From contig NZ_SDLI01000002.1 in NCBI RefSeq assembly GCF_004123195.1, positions 124,267 through 188,266 of the forward strand: a stretch of DNA of 64,000 bases. The letters run 5' to 3'. Below, in pieces: positions 36,101-45,956 of this stretch. This DNA is from Ammoniphilus sp. CFH 90114 (GTDB lineage: Bacteria > Bacillota > Bacilli > Aneurinibacillales > RAOX-1). Below the pieces are notes generated by a model, which worked only from the letters and a program-made list of their open reading frames with translations, was not told the DNA's origin and searched no databases. The number at the start of each line of letters is the position of its first letter. Position 1 is the stretch's first letter. The position numbers and the translations under genes were made by a program.

Positions 36101-39100
36101 GGAACCCGATTTTTGATGTTCTGTTTTTGTATCAGGATTTCGAGTATGGCGAACTCGTGGTAGACGGAAATTCTTGGGTCCCTTATACAGAAGCTCCCAT
36201 CTCTGCCAAAATGGATCTCGTGTTGGAATCGCAGCGACGCAACGGAGAGCACCTTTTCCGTTTTGAATTTGCCGCAGATTTGTTCGACCGTCAAACGATC
36301 GAGCGACTGGCAGCCCATTACCTGAACCTACTGGAGCAGGTTACACAAAATCCTGGCCTGCAGCTCGGGCACATCGATCTCTTAAGCACAACAGAGAAAA
36401 AGCAGCTTCTTCAAAAATGGAATGAAACCGATCTGTCATTTCCGCAGCTACAAAGTTTACATCAGCTATTTGAACAGAAAGCCGACAGCTCTCCTGAGAA
36501 GATTGCCTTGGTCTTCGAAGGTCAATCGTTTACTTACGGGGAGCTCAATTCAAGAGCGAACCAGTTGGCGCGTACATTGCGTCAGCAAGGGATAGAAGCG
36601 GACCAAACCGTGGGGTTGCTGATCAGACGATCAGCTGAGCTGGTGGTTGGCCTGCTGGCGATTTGGAAGGCGGGAGGAGCCTATGTGCCACTAGACCCTG
36701 CTTATCCGAAGGAACGAATCGATGAGATGTTAAAGGATAGCGGAGCTCGGATCTTGCTGACTACAGCCGAGTTTAACCCGTGGAGAGATTTCGGTGGAGT
36801 GATCATCGATGTCACTTCTCCGAAGGCCTATGCACAAGATCAGGGGAATTTACCGTCTTATGCCAAGGGAAGCGACTTAGCTTATATGATCTATACGTCC
36901 GGCTCTACAGGAAAACCCAAAGGGGTCATGATTGAGCATGCGAATACGATCAACTTCGTCTTCGGCATGGCGGAAGCTTTGCCATGGTCCCGTTGTTCCC
37001 GATTTTTATCACTCACAACCGTATCCTTTGATATTTTTCTCTTGGAGCTTTGGGGACCGTGGTATGCAGGGATAACAGTTGTGCTTGGCCGTGAAGAGGA
37101 GCAGTCCGACCCGAAAGAAACTCTTCGCCTCCTGGAGGGTGGGCTGATTGACGGAATCCAGCTTACGCCGTCGCGACTGCGCGTCTTATGGTCGGCCGTC
37201 TCGGCCCCTAGCAGCATGAGTCATTTGAAACTGCTGCTGGTGGGAGGTGAAGCATTGGCTGGTTCAGACCTTGTTTTGCTGGAGAAAGTCAGCCCGTATC
37301 AAGAAGGGAATTTGGTCTTGTACAATTTATACGGTCCTACGGAGACGACCGTGTGGTCCACGGCAGCTCGGATTGATCAGCGAAACATCCATATCGGCCA
37401 ACCGATTGCCAACACCAAGGTTTATATTGTCAATGAAGCGGGCTGCGTTCAGCCCATCGGGGTGGCGGGTGAACTCTGCATATCTGGCGCTGGTGTTGCC
37501 CGCGGCTATTATAATCGACCTGAGCTGACAAAGGAAAAGTTTGTGCCGGATCCTTTTACATCAGGAGAACGAATGTACCGAACCGGCGATTTGGCCCGTT
37601 GGCGGGCAGACGGCACCCTCGAGCATCTTGGGCGGATCGATCAGCAGGTGAAGCTTAGAGGATTTCGGATTGAACTGGGGGAGATCGAACAGCGAATGCA
37701 AGAGTTAGATGATGTGCGTGAATCCGTCGTGACGGTGTCCCAGGATCCTGCTGGCGACAAGCAATTATGCGCATATTTCACCGCAGACCAACCCGTGGAG
37801 GCTGCCATGATCAGGATGCATCTGTCTGATTTTTTACCAGATTATATGATCCCGACCTACTTCAAGCAGCTTGAGCGAATTCCGCTGACTCCAAACGGAA
37901 AGATAGACCGAAAGTCACTGCAGCAAATGGCGATCGGCGCGTCTGAACCGAAGTCTATAGAAGAAGCGGAAGCGCAAACCGGGTTAGAGCTTCATTTGGT
38001 GAAGCTCTGGCAAGAGGTATTGGGTATCCAGCAAGTCAGGGTGAGTGAAAACTTTTTTGAGAAGGGTGGAAACTCTCTCAAGGCGATGACGCTCGTGCTC
38101 AAGATCCAGCACGAACTACAGGTAGATGTCCCTGTCCGAGAGGTGTTTCTCTGTCCCACGATTCGTCAATTGGCAGCATGGATCGAAGAACAAGGTAAGC
38201 ATGATTCTCATCAAACGATACCACCCTTGCCCGTTCTGCCATTTTATCCGGCCTCTCCTGCCCAGAAACAGATGTTTATGCTGTATGAACTTGCACCGTC
38301 TAGTAGGGCCTATCACGTAACGACTGTTCTCGAGTTGGATGGTGGAGTGGATCAGCAAAAGCTAGGGCAGGTTTTACAAGCCTTAGTTGATCGCCATGAA
38401 TCCCTGCGTACCCAGTTCTATGTACATGAAGGCGAGATTGTCCAGGAGGTGGTGACTCACGTCAAACTAGACTTGGTCTACCAGGAAGGGATAGAAGACG
38501 AGGTGGAGGATTGGATCAAGACGCTTGTTCAACCCTACCGTTTGGATCAGGCGCCCTTATTTCGCACCGGCGTATTGAGAGTGGCATCGGATCGTCATTT
38601 ACTGCTTATTGATTTGCACCATATTATTTCCGATGGGGCATCTATGAACATCTTAGCCGAGGAATTCTCTCACTTATACGACGCCCAGAAGCTTCCGCCT
38701 CTGCGAATCCAGTACAAGGACTACTCCGCTTGGCAAAAAGAGCGGATGACTAGTCCAGAATACCAGGCGCATGAGCAATATTGGCTGCGGCAACTGGGTG
38801 GGTCATTGCCCGTACTGCAACTTCCCATTGATAAACCTAGACCTGTGATACCGAGTTTTGCTGGGGATGTGGTATCCATCAAAGCGGATCGACAGCTGAC
38901 ATATAGCCTCCAGCAGTTAACAAGGGCGACGGAAACGACCTTGTTTATCGTGTTGCTTGCCGCTTACCAGACTCTATTGAGTAAATATAGCGGACAAGAA
39001 GAAGTGATTGTTGGTACGCCTGTTGAAGGGCGCTACCACTTGAAGGCAAAGGAGCTCGTTGGGATGTTCGTAAACACCCTCGCTATGCGGGCGAAACCAA

Positions 39101-39576
39101 TAGGAGACAAGACGTTTCTGACTTTCCTGCAAGAGGTAAAAAAAGTGACGTTGGAGGCGTTTGAACATCAGGAAGTTCCTTTTTACGATTTGGTTGAAAA
39201 ATTAAATCCTGTGAGAACGAGTCAAAGAAACCCATTATTTGACGTGATGCTCGTTTTGCAACCGATTGAAAAACAGGAATACGAAAGCAACGGGTTACGC
39301 TACCGCGAATATCCGATGAATAAACATACCGCGCAAGTCGACCTGAGTCTAGAAGCAAGGGAAAATCGTGCAGATGAGAGTCTAGGCTTCCAGTTTGAAT
39401 ACCGAACCGATCTGTTTCGTCACAGTACAATCGAATCGATCGCAGAGGACTGGATTCAATTGCTCCATATCATTTGTGATAACCCCTATATCCTTTTACA
39501 AGAGATTCGATTCGTTGCCGAACAGGATCATTTGAGTGAGGAGCTTTCGATCCCTGATTGGGATTTTGATTTGTAA
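33103..39576 (+). CDS. NRPS 1: AL-PCP-C-A(Gly)-PCP-C
   Basis: A 2157-residue synthetase. Domains in order: fatty acyl-AMP ligase-like AL (about 1-575, SSGSTGQPKG), PCP (Ser617 in GGNSL), condensation (HHIVVDG at 797-803), adenylation (about 1115-1620, YTSGSTGKPKG near 1265, YGPTE at 1410), PCP (Ser1658 in GGNSL) and a full C-terminal condensation domain (HHIISDG at 1839-1845). By eye the ten specificity residues of the A domain are D-I-L-Q-L-G-L-V-W-K, one change from the usual glycine code. The AL domain resembles those that start lipopeptides such as mycosubtilin. Ending with a C domain means the next amino acid is supplied by NRPS 2. Confidence 0.92.
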   Translation: MMNFETLQDAILQHGKDSEQGIGFIQQDNAILHVTYPELLARAMKILGSLQRNGVKPGDELIFQIEKNEPFVYVFWACILGGIVPVPITLATMDEYKRKLFRIWATLSKPYLVTDAKQFNLLETFAQEEEWKSVFRNIEKRTFLEEVWNGDTGEPGVLVPASPDQTAFIQFSSGSTGQPKGVVISHRNVVHNVAAIGRVIGFTPDDSVLSWMPLTHDLGLVGFHLTPLLHNISHYMMPPALFILRPQLWMQIAADLRTTVTCSPNFGYMHFANYFDPEKASTWDLSRIRVILNGAEPISPFVVDRFLRQLSPYGLKPSVMMNSYGLAEASLGVTMPPKEESTVTVLISRESMGLGHPVVESNEQTDSVVFVDLGHPLDYVEVRIADQQSCPLPEKVYGEIQIKGLNVTSGYLNNPGANQKLFTSDGWLRTGDMGFMRGGRLIVTGRLKDILFVNGQNFFAHDVERVAEECSGIREGTTAAVGWIDPKSQEEKIILFVQVRGRNKEQRFAPIALQLQAYLNKVFGFQCHALLPVSLIPKTTSGKLQRYQLAEDYQNGIYRQVEEEVNRQIQMIHQLEYEQQDVPWTGRKRKLAAIWEETLGSKPASETTHFFEQGGNSLKAAGLLTKIYQDFGVNLSFRLLVENPTFGALVHYLEQSDQVIYKSIPLLPVQQAYELSPSQERMFFLQQLDPASTAYHVHYAYVIKGQLDHERLEDALSNLVSRHESLRTCFRMEDGRPVQIVMPEARVNVEQPDHRIQGIREWLTVFIRPFVLSEAPLFRVGLAEWQEGRQVLAFDFHHIVVDGSSAQLLFRELIKLYEGESLHPIPLQYKEFAAWQKVRMQEDAYVQHMAYWQEQLSGELPVLDLPLDHPRPPIRGKAGDQVLKVMSPRLQKQIQDLSLQTGTTEYMVLLAAFQTLLSRYSGQEDILVGSAVAGRIHPDVQETVGMFVNTLVLRGKTEAGKTFREFLLEVKEAAVDAYEHQEVPFESLVDRLEILRDMSRNPIFDVLFLYQDFEYGELVVDGNSWVPYTEAPISAKMDLVLESQRRNGEHLFRFEFAADLFDRQTIERLAAHYLNLLEQVTQNPGLQLGHIDLLSTTEKKQLLQKWNETDLSFPQLQSLHQLFEQKADSSPEKIALVFEGQSFTYGELNSRANQLARTLRQQGIEADQTVGLLIRRSAELVVGLLAIWKAGGAYVPLDPAYPKERIDEMLKDSGARILLTTAEFNPWRDFGGVIIDVTSPKAYAQDQGNLPSYAKGSDLAYMIYTSGSTGKPKGVMIEHANTINFVFGMAEALPWSRCSRFLSLTTVSFDIFLLELWGPWYAGITVVLGREEEQSDPKETLRLLEGGLIDGIQLTPSRLRVLWSAVSAPSSMSHLKLLLVGGEALAGSDLVLLEKVSPYQEGNLVLYNLYGPTETTVWSTAARIDQRNIHIGQPIANTKVYIVNEAGCVQPIGVAGELCISGAGVARGYYNRPELTKEKFVPDPFTSGERMYRTGDLARWRADGTLEHLGRIDQQVKLRGFRIELGEIEQRMQELDDVRESVVTVSQDPAGDKQLCAYFTADQPVEAAMIRMHLSDFLPDYMIPTYFKQLERIPLTPNGKIDRKSLQQMAIGASEPKSIEEAEAQTGLELHLVKLWQEVLGIQQVRVSENFFEKGGNSLKAMTLVLKIQHELQVDVPVREVFLCPTIRQLAAWIEEQGKHDSHQTIPPLPVLPFYPASPAQKQMFMLYELAPSSRAYHVTTVLELDGGVDQQKLGQVLQALVDRHESLRTQFYVHEGEIVQEVVTHVKLDLVYQEGIEDEVEDWIKTLVQPYRLDQAPLFRTGVLRVASDRHLLLIDLHHIISDGASMNILAEEFSHLYDAQKLPPLRIQYKDYSAWQKERMTSPEYQAHEQYWLRQLGGSLPVLQLPIDKPRPVIPSFAGDVVSIKADRQLTYSLQQLTRATETTLFIVLLAAYQTLLSKYSGQEEVIVGTPVEGRYHLKAKELVGMFVNTLAMRAKPIGDKTFLTFLQEVKKVTLEAFEHQEVPFYDLVEKLNPVRTSQRNPLFDVMLVLQPIEKQEYESNGLRYREYPMNKHTAQVDLSLEARENRADESLGFQFEYRTDLFRHSTIESIAEDWIQLLHIICDNPYILLQEIRFVAEQDHLSEELSIPDWDFDL

Positions 39577-39611
39577 CAGAATTTATATACTTATTTCCAA
39601 GGAGGTGCAAC

Positions 39612-42600
39612 ATGGAAACTAGAGCCGATTGGCGTCAGCATATTCAATACTGGGTTGACCAGCTGAAGGGGGAGAACTTAGCAGAAGTTTTAGATCTCGA
39701 GAATAGGCGAACATCAACGGGGAAACTCTCGATGTCAATCACAGAAAAACTCTTGGAAATCAGCCGGAATTCAGATCACCTGCTCTATCTGCTGCTATTG
39801 TCTGGTGTTCACTATGTACTTACAAGGAGGACTCGCACATCCGAGCTCGTCGTTGGCGTTCCTAAACTAGGGAAGAAGTCTAGCCAGGAGCTTTTACCGG
39901 TAAGATTGAAAGTGAAGATGGAGCAATCCTACAAGGATTATTTGCAGGACATTCGGACAGCGGTTCAACAGGCGTATGAGCAGCAGGATTTTCCTTACGG
40001 CCTGCTGTTTGAAGAACTGAGAGTCCATGGCATTAGCAGCGGGGAACCGCTTTTCCATGGGGCTGTCACTCTCAATACACTGCATGGTGAAGGATGGGAA
40101 GAAAACCCTCTTGTAGGTCACCAATTTCACTTTCATAAAACAGAAACAGGGATCGAGTTGGAAGTCATCCAAAGCACGGCCAACAATTTCAACTTCGCTA
40201 AGATCGAGCTATTTTTTGACCAGTTAGTTCGCTTTTATCAAGAAGCCTTATTTGATTCCAGCAGGAAATTGTTTGCCATAGATCTTTTATCTGCAGATGA
40301 ACGAAATCAGCTTCTCACTGTGTTTGCGGGGAAGGCAGGAGCTTATGCCAAAGATCAAACGATACATGAGTTGATCGAGGAGCAGGCCGCACGTACACCT
40401 GATCATGCGGCACTGGTATATAACGATAGGCAGTTAAGCTACCGGGATTTAAACGCCAAGGCGAACCAATTGGCGCGATGGTTAAGAAAGAAAGGGGTTG
40501 GACCAGGTTCCATTGTAGCTCTTCTATCCGAACGTGCGCCTGAAATGGTGATGGGGGTTTTGGCCGTATTGAAGGCAGGGGGGGCCTACCTGCCGTTGGA
40601 CCCTAGTTATCCTCGGGAGCGGATTCGTTTTATGCTATCGGATTCTGGTGCTAACCTCCTTCTAACCCAACCTTCGTTGGCTCACGATACTTCCTTTTCA
40701 GGAGAATCCGTGATGCTAAGTGAAATTCCAATCTCTGAGCAAGATGAAACTAATCTTGAGCCGTTGGCAGGACCGAATGATTTGGCTTATATCATTTATA
40801 CCTCAGGTACAACAGGCAAGCCCAAAGGGGTGATGGTAGAGCATCATGGACTGTGCAATATCAAGGCTGCTTATGAAGAGATCCTGAACATTACGCCTGA
40901 TGATCGGATCCTTCAGTTTGCCAGTTTCTCCTTTGATGCGTCTTGCTGGGAAATGTTCATGGCCTTGTTTAACGGAGCAACCTTGTACTTGCCGATAGCA
41001 TCAGAAATCCTAGACAACCGGTTGTTGGAAGATTACATCACGAGGCATCAGATTACAACGGCAAGCTTGACGCCTGCCTACGCTGAAATTCTTAATCCGG
41101 ATCGGGTTCCATCGATTGCTAACCTGATCATTGGAGGGGCCGCAAGCCATCCGAAGTTGATTCAAAAATGGAAGCATCGCACTCGTTATTATAACGCCTA
41201 TGGTCCAACGGAAGATTCAATTGATACAGCGGTTTGGCTGGTCCCTGATGATTTTTCAGACGGCCAACCGGTGACGATTGGCACTCCACTGAACAATCAC
41301 TATGTCTATATTGTCAATCATGATTTGCAGCTTGTTGCGGTAGGGGATGTTGGTGAGCTCTGCATCTCAGGGGACGGTCTCGCCAGAGGCTATCTAAATC
41401 GACCCGAACTGACAAGGGAGAAGTTCATTGATAATCCGTATGCACCAGGAAAGCGCATGTACCGAACAGGGGATTTGGCCCGTTGGCTGCCTGATGGAAC
41501 CATTGAATATTGGGGTCGCATAGACAATCAGGTAAAAATCCGCGGATACCGGGTTGAAATCGGGGAGATCGAGTGCCGATTGTTGTTGCATGAGCGGGTC
41601 GATGAGGCAGCTGTTCTGGCCTTAGAGGAAGACGGGGATCACGTATTGGGAGCCTATTACGTGGCTGACCAGCCGATTCCGTCGGAGGAACTTCGTGCTC
41701 ACCTGGCGGAGGTATTGCCAGATTATATGCTTCCTACTTACTTCATGAAGCTCGAACAGATGCCGCTTACGGTCAACGGGAAACTGGATCGCCAAGCGCT
41801 CCCAAAACCGGAACGCGGACGGCTCTCAAGCCAGTATGTATCGCCTCATTCTGCCTTCGAGGAAATACTAGCCGAGATTTGGCAGGAGGTGTTGGGTATT
41901 AAGCGTATTGGTATGATAGAAAACTTCTTTGAGCTGGGTGGCCATTCACTCCGGGCAATGACACTTGTATCGCACATTAATCTCAGGATGGGAACGGAAG
42001 TGCCGCTGCGTGAACTATTTCAGCATCCGACAATTCGCGAGCTTGCCAGATGGATGCAAGAGCATGCGATGCTCTCGCCTTACTCTCAGATAGAACCCGC
42101 CCCCCGGCAGGAGACCTATATGTTGTCTTCCGCACAGAAGCGGATCTTTGTGCTGCAGCAAATGGATGCTAAAGGTACGGCCTATAATATGCCCGGATTT
42201 TTTGAGCTGGAGGGCGAACTGGATCCTGGGCGGCTTGAGCAGGCCTTTCGCCAGTTGATCGCTCGCCATGAATCCCTGCGAACCCAGTTTATTCTGTTGG
42301 ACGGACAGCCCAGGCAGAAGGTTCTCGAGACCGTACCGTTTGCAGTGTCATACGTAAGCGGTACGGAAGAGGAAGCGGCGAAGTGGAAGCAATCTTTCAC
42401 CCAGCCGTTTGATCTGGCTCAAGCGCCTCTGCTGCGGATTGAAGTGATGACCCTATCTTTGGATCATCACCTACTCGCAGTTGATATGCATCATATCATC
42501 TCAGACGGCATCACGGTCAGCTTGCTGGCGAACGAGCTCAGCACGGTGTATAACGGAGTGGAGCTTCCCCCTTTGCGCATACAGTATAAAGACGTGGTGG

Positions 42601-45203
42601 TATGGCAGAACGAACAGCAGCAAAGCGAAGACTATGCTAGACAGGAGGCCTACTGGCTGAATCAATTGGCAGGAGAACTACCGGTACTTCAGCTGCCGAC
42701 CGACCGGCCTCGTCCCGCAGTACAGAGCTTAGCCGGTGCGGTAGTAGAAAGGTGGGGCGACAAAAAGTTAAAGCAAAAGTTAGAGCGGTTGTCCCAGCAA
42801 ACCGGTAGCACGCTGTATATGGTCCTCCTCGCGGCATACCAGACTCTGCTGTCGCACTATAGCCGACAGAATGACATTATTGTAGGCTTACCGATTGCAG
42901 GAAGGCCGCATGCCGATCTGGAGGGGATCGCCGGGATGTTCGTCAAAACGTTGGCGATGCGCGGGTACCCTCAGACGAATAAATCCTTCATAGAGTTCCT
43001 TGCGGAAATGAAAGAAATCGCGCTGCAGGCGTACGAGAATCAGGAAGTGCCCTTCGAGACATTGGTGGATAAGCTTGAGATCCAGCGTGACGCTAGCCGC
43101 AACCCCGTCTTTGACACGATGTTGGTGCTGCAGAATATTAATCGAGCGGAACTGGATATGGATGGGCTGAAGCTGCGCCCTGCCAAACAGACAGTTACGG
43201 ACGTGAAGTTCGACCTGATCTTGGAGGTTGAGGAGCAAGCGGATGAACTCTGGTTCTCTTGGAAATACAGTACAGCGTTATTTGAGCGGGAAACGATCGA
43301 GCGATGGTCGGTTCACCTGCTGAGACTGCTGGAGCAGGTCACGGATCACCCGGATGTACAGCTGGGACAGATTGATTTATTAACCGAGGCGGAGAAAAGA
43401 CAAGTGCTCGTTGATTTCAACGATACGAATCAGGATTACCCAAGAGATAAAGCGGTTCACCAGTTGTTTGAAGAGCAAGTGGAAAAGTACCCGGATCGGA
43501 TCGCCGTCGTATTTGAGAACAAACAGTTGACGTACCGAGAGCTCAATGAAAAAGCCAACCAATTGGCCCACACTCTGCGGCAAAAAGGAATCCAGGCTGG
43601 CGATCGGATTGGGATTCTTGTGGAACGCTCCATGGAGATGATCATTTGTACACTCGGCGTGATTAAAGCGGGAGCCGTTTACGTACCGCTTGATCCGGCC
43701 TATCCACCTGAACGCATTCAATACATGCTTAGCGATTGCGGGGTTTCTATGCTGCTTATTCATCGGGGCTTGGCTGATCCTGTTTCCTTTGCTGGATCGA
43801 TCTTTGATTTAGACAAGGAGGACTGGTTGCAGGCTGTGACAAGCAATCCGCCATCGTTGACGGAACCGGAGCATCTCATCTATGTCATTTATACGTCAGG
43901 TTCGACAGGTCAGCCGAAGGGGATCGCAGTTGAACACCGCAATGTCGTCAATCTTGTTACCGGGTTGAAACAGCAGGTTTATTACGCAGCAACGGAACCT
44001 CAGCGTTTTGCCTTGCTGGCTGCTTATATTTTTGATTCTTCGGTTAAGCACATGTTTTTCAGTTTGGTGCATGGGCATACCCTCGTGGTGGCACCGGAAC
44101 AGGTACGGGTGGACGGAGCTCAGCTGGTTGAATTTTTTGAGCGTCATGATGTTGCGATTTCAGATGGCACACCCACCCATTTGCAATTGCTGTTGGCGAG
44201 CTCGGCTCGTGACCTGAGTCTTCAACACTTTTTAACTGGCGCAGAAGCGCTGTCGATGGAACTTGTTCGTTCGATTCGGACGCGTTTTTCTAGATCACTG
44301 CAAATCACGAACTTATATGGTCCCACAGAATGTACCGTTGATACCACTTCGTATGTGGTCACGGGCACGGAATCCTCTAGCATACCGATCGGCAAGCCGA
44401 TACCAAACTATCAAATCTACTTACTGAATCCGCAAAATAACTTAGTGCCGATTGGGATTCCGGGTGAATTGTGCATCAGCGGGGATGGATTGGCAAGGAG
44501 CTATTGGAACCGACCAGAGTTGACAGCCGAGAAATTCGTGGAACATCCATTTATACCAGACAAAAGAATGTACCGAACCGGTGATTTGGCCCGTTGGCTT
44601 CCCGACGGAAACATTGAGTATCTCGGGCGGATCGATGATCAGGTGAAAATCCGGGGATATCGAATTGAATTAGGGGAGATAGAAGCGGCCTTGGCGCAGT
44701 TCCCAGGAGTGCAAAGGAGTGTCGTCATTGTCCGTGAAGATGTCCCTGGCGATAAGCGTCTGGTTGCTTATTATGAAATGTCAGGGAAGGGAGAGATTGC
44801 GGATCGAGAAATGCGCCATTTTCTTAAACAGAAGCTGCCCAATTATATGATCCCAGCCTCGTTTGTGTCTGTTCCGTCGCTGCCTTTATTGGCAAATGGG
44901 AAATTAGATCGTAAATCCTTACCGAAGCCGACAAATCATAGCAAGTCCTTAGGGGATATTTCCCAACCCATGACCCCAACGGAGAAAGCTTTAGCGTCCA
45001 TCTGGTCGGATGTTTTGGGCCAAGAACATATCGGCGTTCATGATAACTTCTTTGAGCTTGGCGGTGACTCTATTCTTGCCCTTCAAATCGTATCAAGGGC
45101 TCAGTTGATAGGAGTGGAACTGACGATTAAACATGTGTTCCAATATCAAACGCTTGGGGATTTGGCAAAGGCGGCGGTTCTCCATGATCAAGCGAACAGC
45201 TAA
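39612..45203 (+). CDS. NRPS 2: half-C-A-PCP-C-A-PCP
   Basis: A 1863-residue synthetase behind a strong AAGGAGGTG site. Residues 1 to about 235 align with only the C-terminal lobe of a condensation domain and lack HHxxxDG. Then adenylation (about 250-745), PCP (Ser779 in GGHSL), condensation (HHIISDG at 960-966), adenylation (about 1280-1770) and PCP (Ser1820 in GGDSI), where it ends without thioesterase or reductase. Specificity residues read D-A-W-S-I-G-A-I-D-K (unclear, nearest hydrophobic/aromatic types) and D-S-K-D-L-G-L-V-D-K (close to glutamate codes with Lys at the third place). No epimerisation domain is present. Confidence 0.92.
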   Translation: METRADWRQHIQYWVDQLKGENLAEVLDLENRRTSTGKLSMSITEKLLEISRNSDHLLYLLLLSGVHYVLTRRTRTSELVVGVPKLGKKSSQELLPVRLKVKMEQSYKDYLQDIRTAVQQAYEQQDFPYGLLFEELRVHGISSGEPLFHGAVTLNTLHGEGWEENPLVGHQFHFHKTETGIELEVIQSTANNFNFAKIELFFDQLVRFYQEALFDSSRKLFAIDLLSADERNQLLTVFAGKAGAYAKDQTIHELIEEQAARTPDHAALVYNDRQLSYRDLNAKANQLARWLRKKGVGPGSIVALLSERAPEMVMGVLAVLKAGGAYLPLDPSYPRERIRFMLSDSGANLLLTQPSLAHDTSFSGESVMLSEIPISEQDETNLEPLAGPNDLAYIIYTSGTTGKPKGVMVEHHGLCNIKAAYEEILNITPDDRILQFASFSFDASCWEMFMALFNGATLYLPIASEILDNRLLEDYITRHQITTASLTPAYAEILNPDRVPSIANLIIGGAASHPKLIQKWKHRTRYYNAYGPTEDSIDTAVWLVPDDFSDGQPVTIGTPLNNHYVYIVNHDLQLVAVGDVGELCISGDGLARGYLNRPELTREKFIDNPYAPGKRMYRTGDLARWLPDGTIEYWGRIDNQVKIRGYRVEIGEIECRLLLHERVDEAAVLALEEDGDHVLGAYYVADQPIPSEELRAHLAEVLPDYMLPTYFMKLEQMPLTVNGKLDRQALPKPERGRLSSQYVSPHSAFEEILAEIWQEVLGIKRIGMIENFFELGGHSLRAMTLVSHINLRMGTEVPLRELFQHPTIRELARWMQEHAMLSPYSQIEPAPRQETYMLSSAQKRIFVLQQMDAKGTAYNMPGFFELEGELDPGRLEQAFRQLIARHESLRTQFILLDGQPRQKVLETVPFAVSYVSGTEEEAAKWKQSFTQPFDLAQAPLLRIEVMTLSLDHHLLAVDMHHIISDGITVSLLANELSTVYNGVELPPLRIQYKDVVVWQNEQQQSEDYARQEAYWLNQLAGELPVLQLPTDRPRPAVQSLAGAVVERWGDKKLKQKLERLSQQTGSTLYMVLLAAYQTLLSHYSRQNDIIVGLPIAGRPHADLEGIAGMFVKTLAMRGYPQTNKSFIEFLAEMKEIALQAYENQEVPFETLVDKLEIQRDASRNPVFDTMLVLQNINRAELDMDGLKLRPAKQTVTDVKFDLILEVEEQADELWFSWKYSTALFERETIERWSVHLLRLLEQVTDHPDVQLGQIDLLTEAEKRQVLVDFNDTNQDYPRDKAVHQLFEEQVEKYPDRIAVVFENKQLTYRELNEKANQLAHTLRQKGIQAGDRIGILVERSMEMIICTLGVIKAGAVYVPLDPAYPPERIQYMLSDCGVSMLLIHRGLADPVSFAGSIFDLDKEDWLQAVTSNPPSLTEPEHLIYVIYTSGSTGQPKGIAVEHRNVVNLVTGLKQQVYYAATEPQRFALLAAYIFDSSVKHMFFSLVHGHTLVVAPEQVRVDGAQLVEFFERHDVAISDGTPTHLQLLLASSARDLSLQHFLTGAEALSMELVRSIRTRFSRSLQITNLYGPTECTVDTTSYVVTGTESSSIPIGKPIPNYQIYLLNPQNNLVPIGIPGELCISGDGLARSYWNRPELTAEKFVEHPFIPDKRMYRTGDLARWLPDGNIEYLGRIDDQVKIRGYRIELGEIEAALAQFPGVQRSVVIVREDVPGDKRLVAYYEMSGKGEIADREMRHFLKQKLPNYMIPASFVSVPSLPLLANGKLDRKSLPKPTNHSKSLGDISQPMTPTEKALASIWSDVLGQEHIGVHDNFFELGGDSILALQIVSRAQLIGVELTIKHVFQYQTLGDLAKAAVLHDQANS

Positions 45204-45215
45204 AGGCTATCGACC

Positions 45216-45956
45216 ATGAGAATCGCAGCGGTAAATATCACCCGTGTTGATCCCGTTTGGTGTGATCGCTTGTCGCCCTTCCTGAGTCATGAAAGACAAG
45301 AGAGGATACAAAGATATCGGTTTCAAGAGGATCGGATCCGATCTTTATGCTCTGAGATGTTCATTCGAGTCTATGCAGCTAAGCTTTGGGGTTTAACAGG
45401 GAAGCAACTAAGGATGGCAACGAACAGCTTTCAAAAACCTTATATCGTTGGGATGCCCCATGCTCATTTTAATGTATCGCATTCAGGAGAATGGGTGGTG
45501 TCTGCTTTTGGATCGTTTCCCGTCGGCATTGATGTAGAACAAATCAGACCGATCGACCTTGAGCTGGCCCATCGATTCTTTTCTACGAAGGAAGTAGCCC
45601 AATTACAGCTTCAGCCAGAGGAAGAAAAGTTAAGTTATTTCTTTCAACTGTGGACATTAAAAGAAAGCTATGTGAAAGCGAAAGGGATGGGATTATCGAT
45701 CCCTCTTCAGTCCTTTTCTTTTGAGTGCAAAATGGGAAGTATTCTTTTTCGATGCGAGGATGAACAGGAAAACTGGTGTTTTAGGCAATATGCACTCGCT
45801 TCTGGTTATGAAATGACGATCTGTTCTTTGCACCCCAACATGCCAGGGGAAATAGAAGTCTTATCTTGGAGAGAATTATTGGAGCAATTTGTGCTTACCT
45901 TAGATCCGAGAGACAGACAGCAATTATTACCATCATTTGGAGGGGAATCAAATTAA
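45216..45956 (+). CDS. Sfp-type 4'-phosphopantetheinyl transferase
   Basis: Enzyme that moves 4'-phosphopantetheine from CoA onto the Ser of carrier proteins. The 246-residue protein has the Mg/CoA motifs VGIDVEQI and WTLKESYVKAKG of the Sfp class, plus the FNVSHSGEW region. It would activate the five... four PCP domains of the NRPS proteins and the discrete ACP. The gene lies 12 bases after NRPS 2 and its stop overlaps the start of the thioesterase gene. Confidence 0.93.
   Translation: MRIAAVNITRVDPVWCDRLSPFLSHERQERIQRYRFQEDRIRSLCSEMFIRVYAAKLWGLTGKQLRMATNSFQKPYIVGMPHAHFNVSHSGEWVVSAFGSFPVGIDVEQIRPIDLELAHRFFSTKEVAQLQLQPEEEKLSYFFQLWTLKESYVKAKGMGLSIPLQSFSFECKMGSILFRCEDEQENWCFRQYALASGYEMTICSLHPNMPGEIEVLSWRELLEQFVLTLDPRDRQQLLPSFGGESN

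Noticed and set aside
33500-45000. Many antisense open frames of 60-150 codons within the NRPS genes
   Set aside because: They are reverse-frame shadows of high-G+C coding sequence, without ribosome sites or recognisable domains.
39612-45203. Epimerisation domain suggested by the GGDSI motif of the last PCP
   Set aside because: The protein ends soon after this motif, and no E-domain motifs are present anywhere in NRPS 1 or 2.
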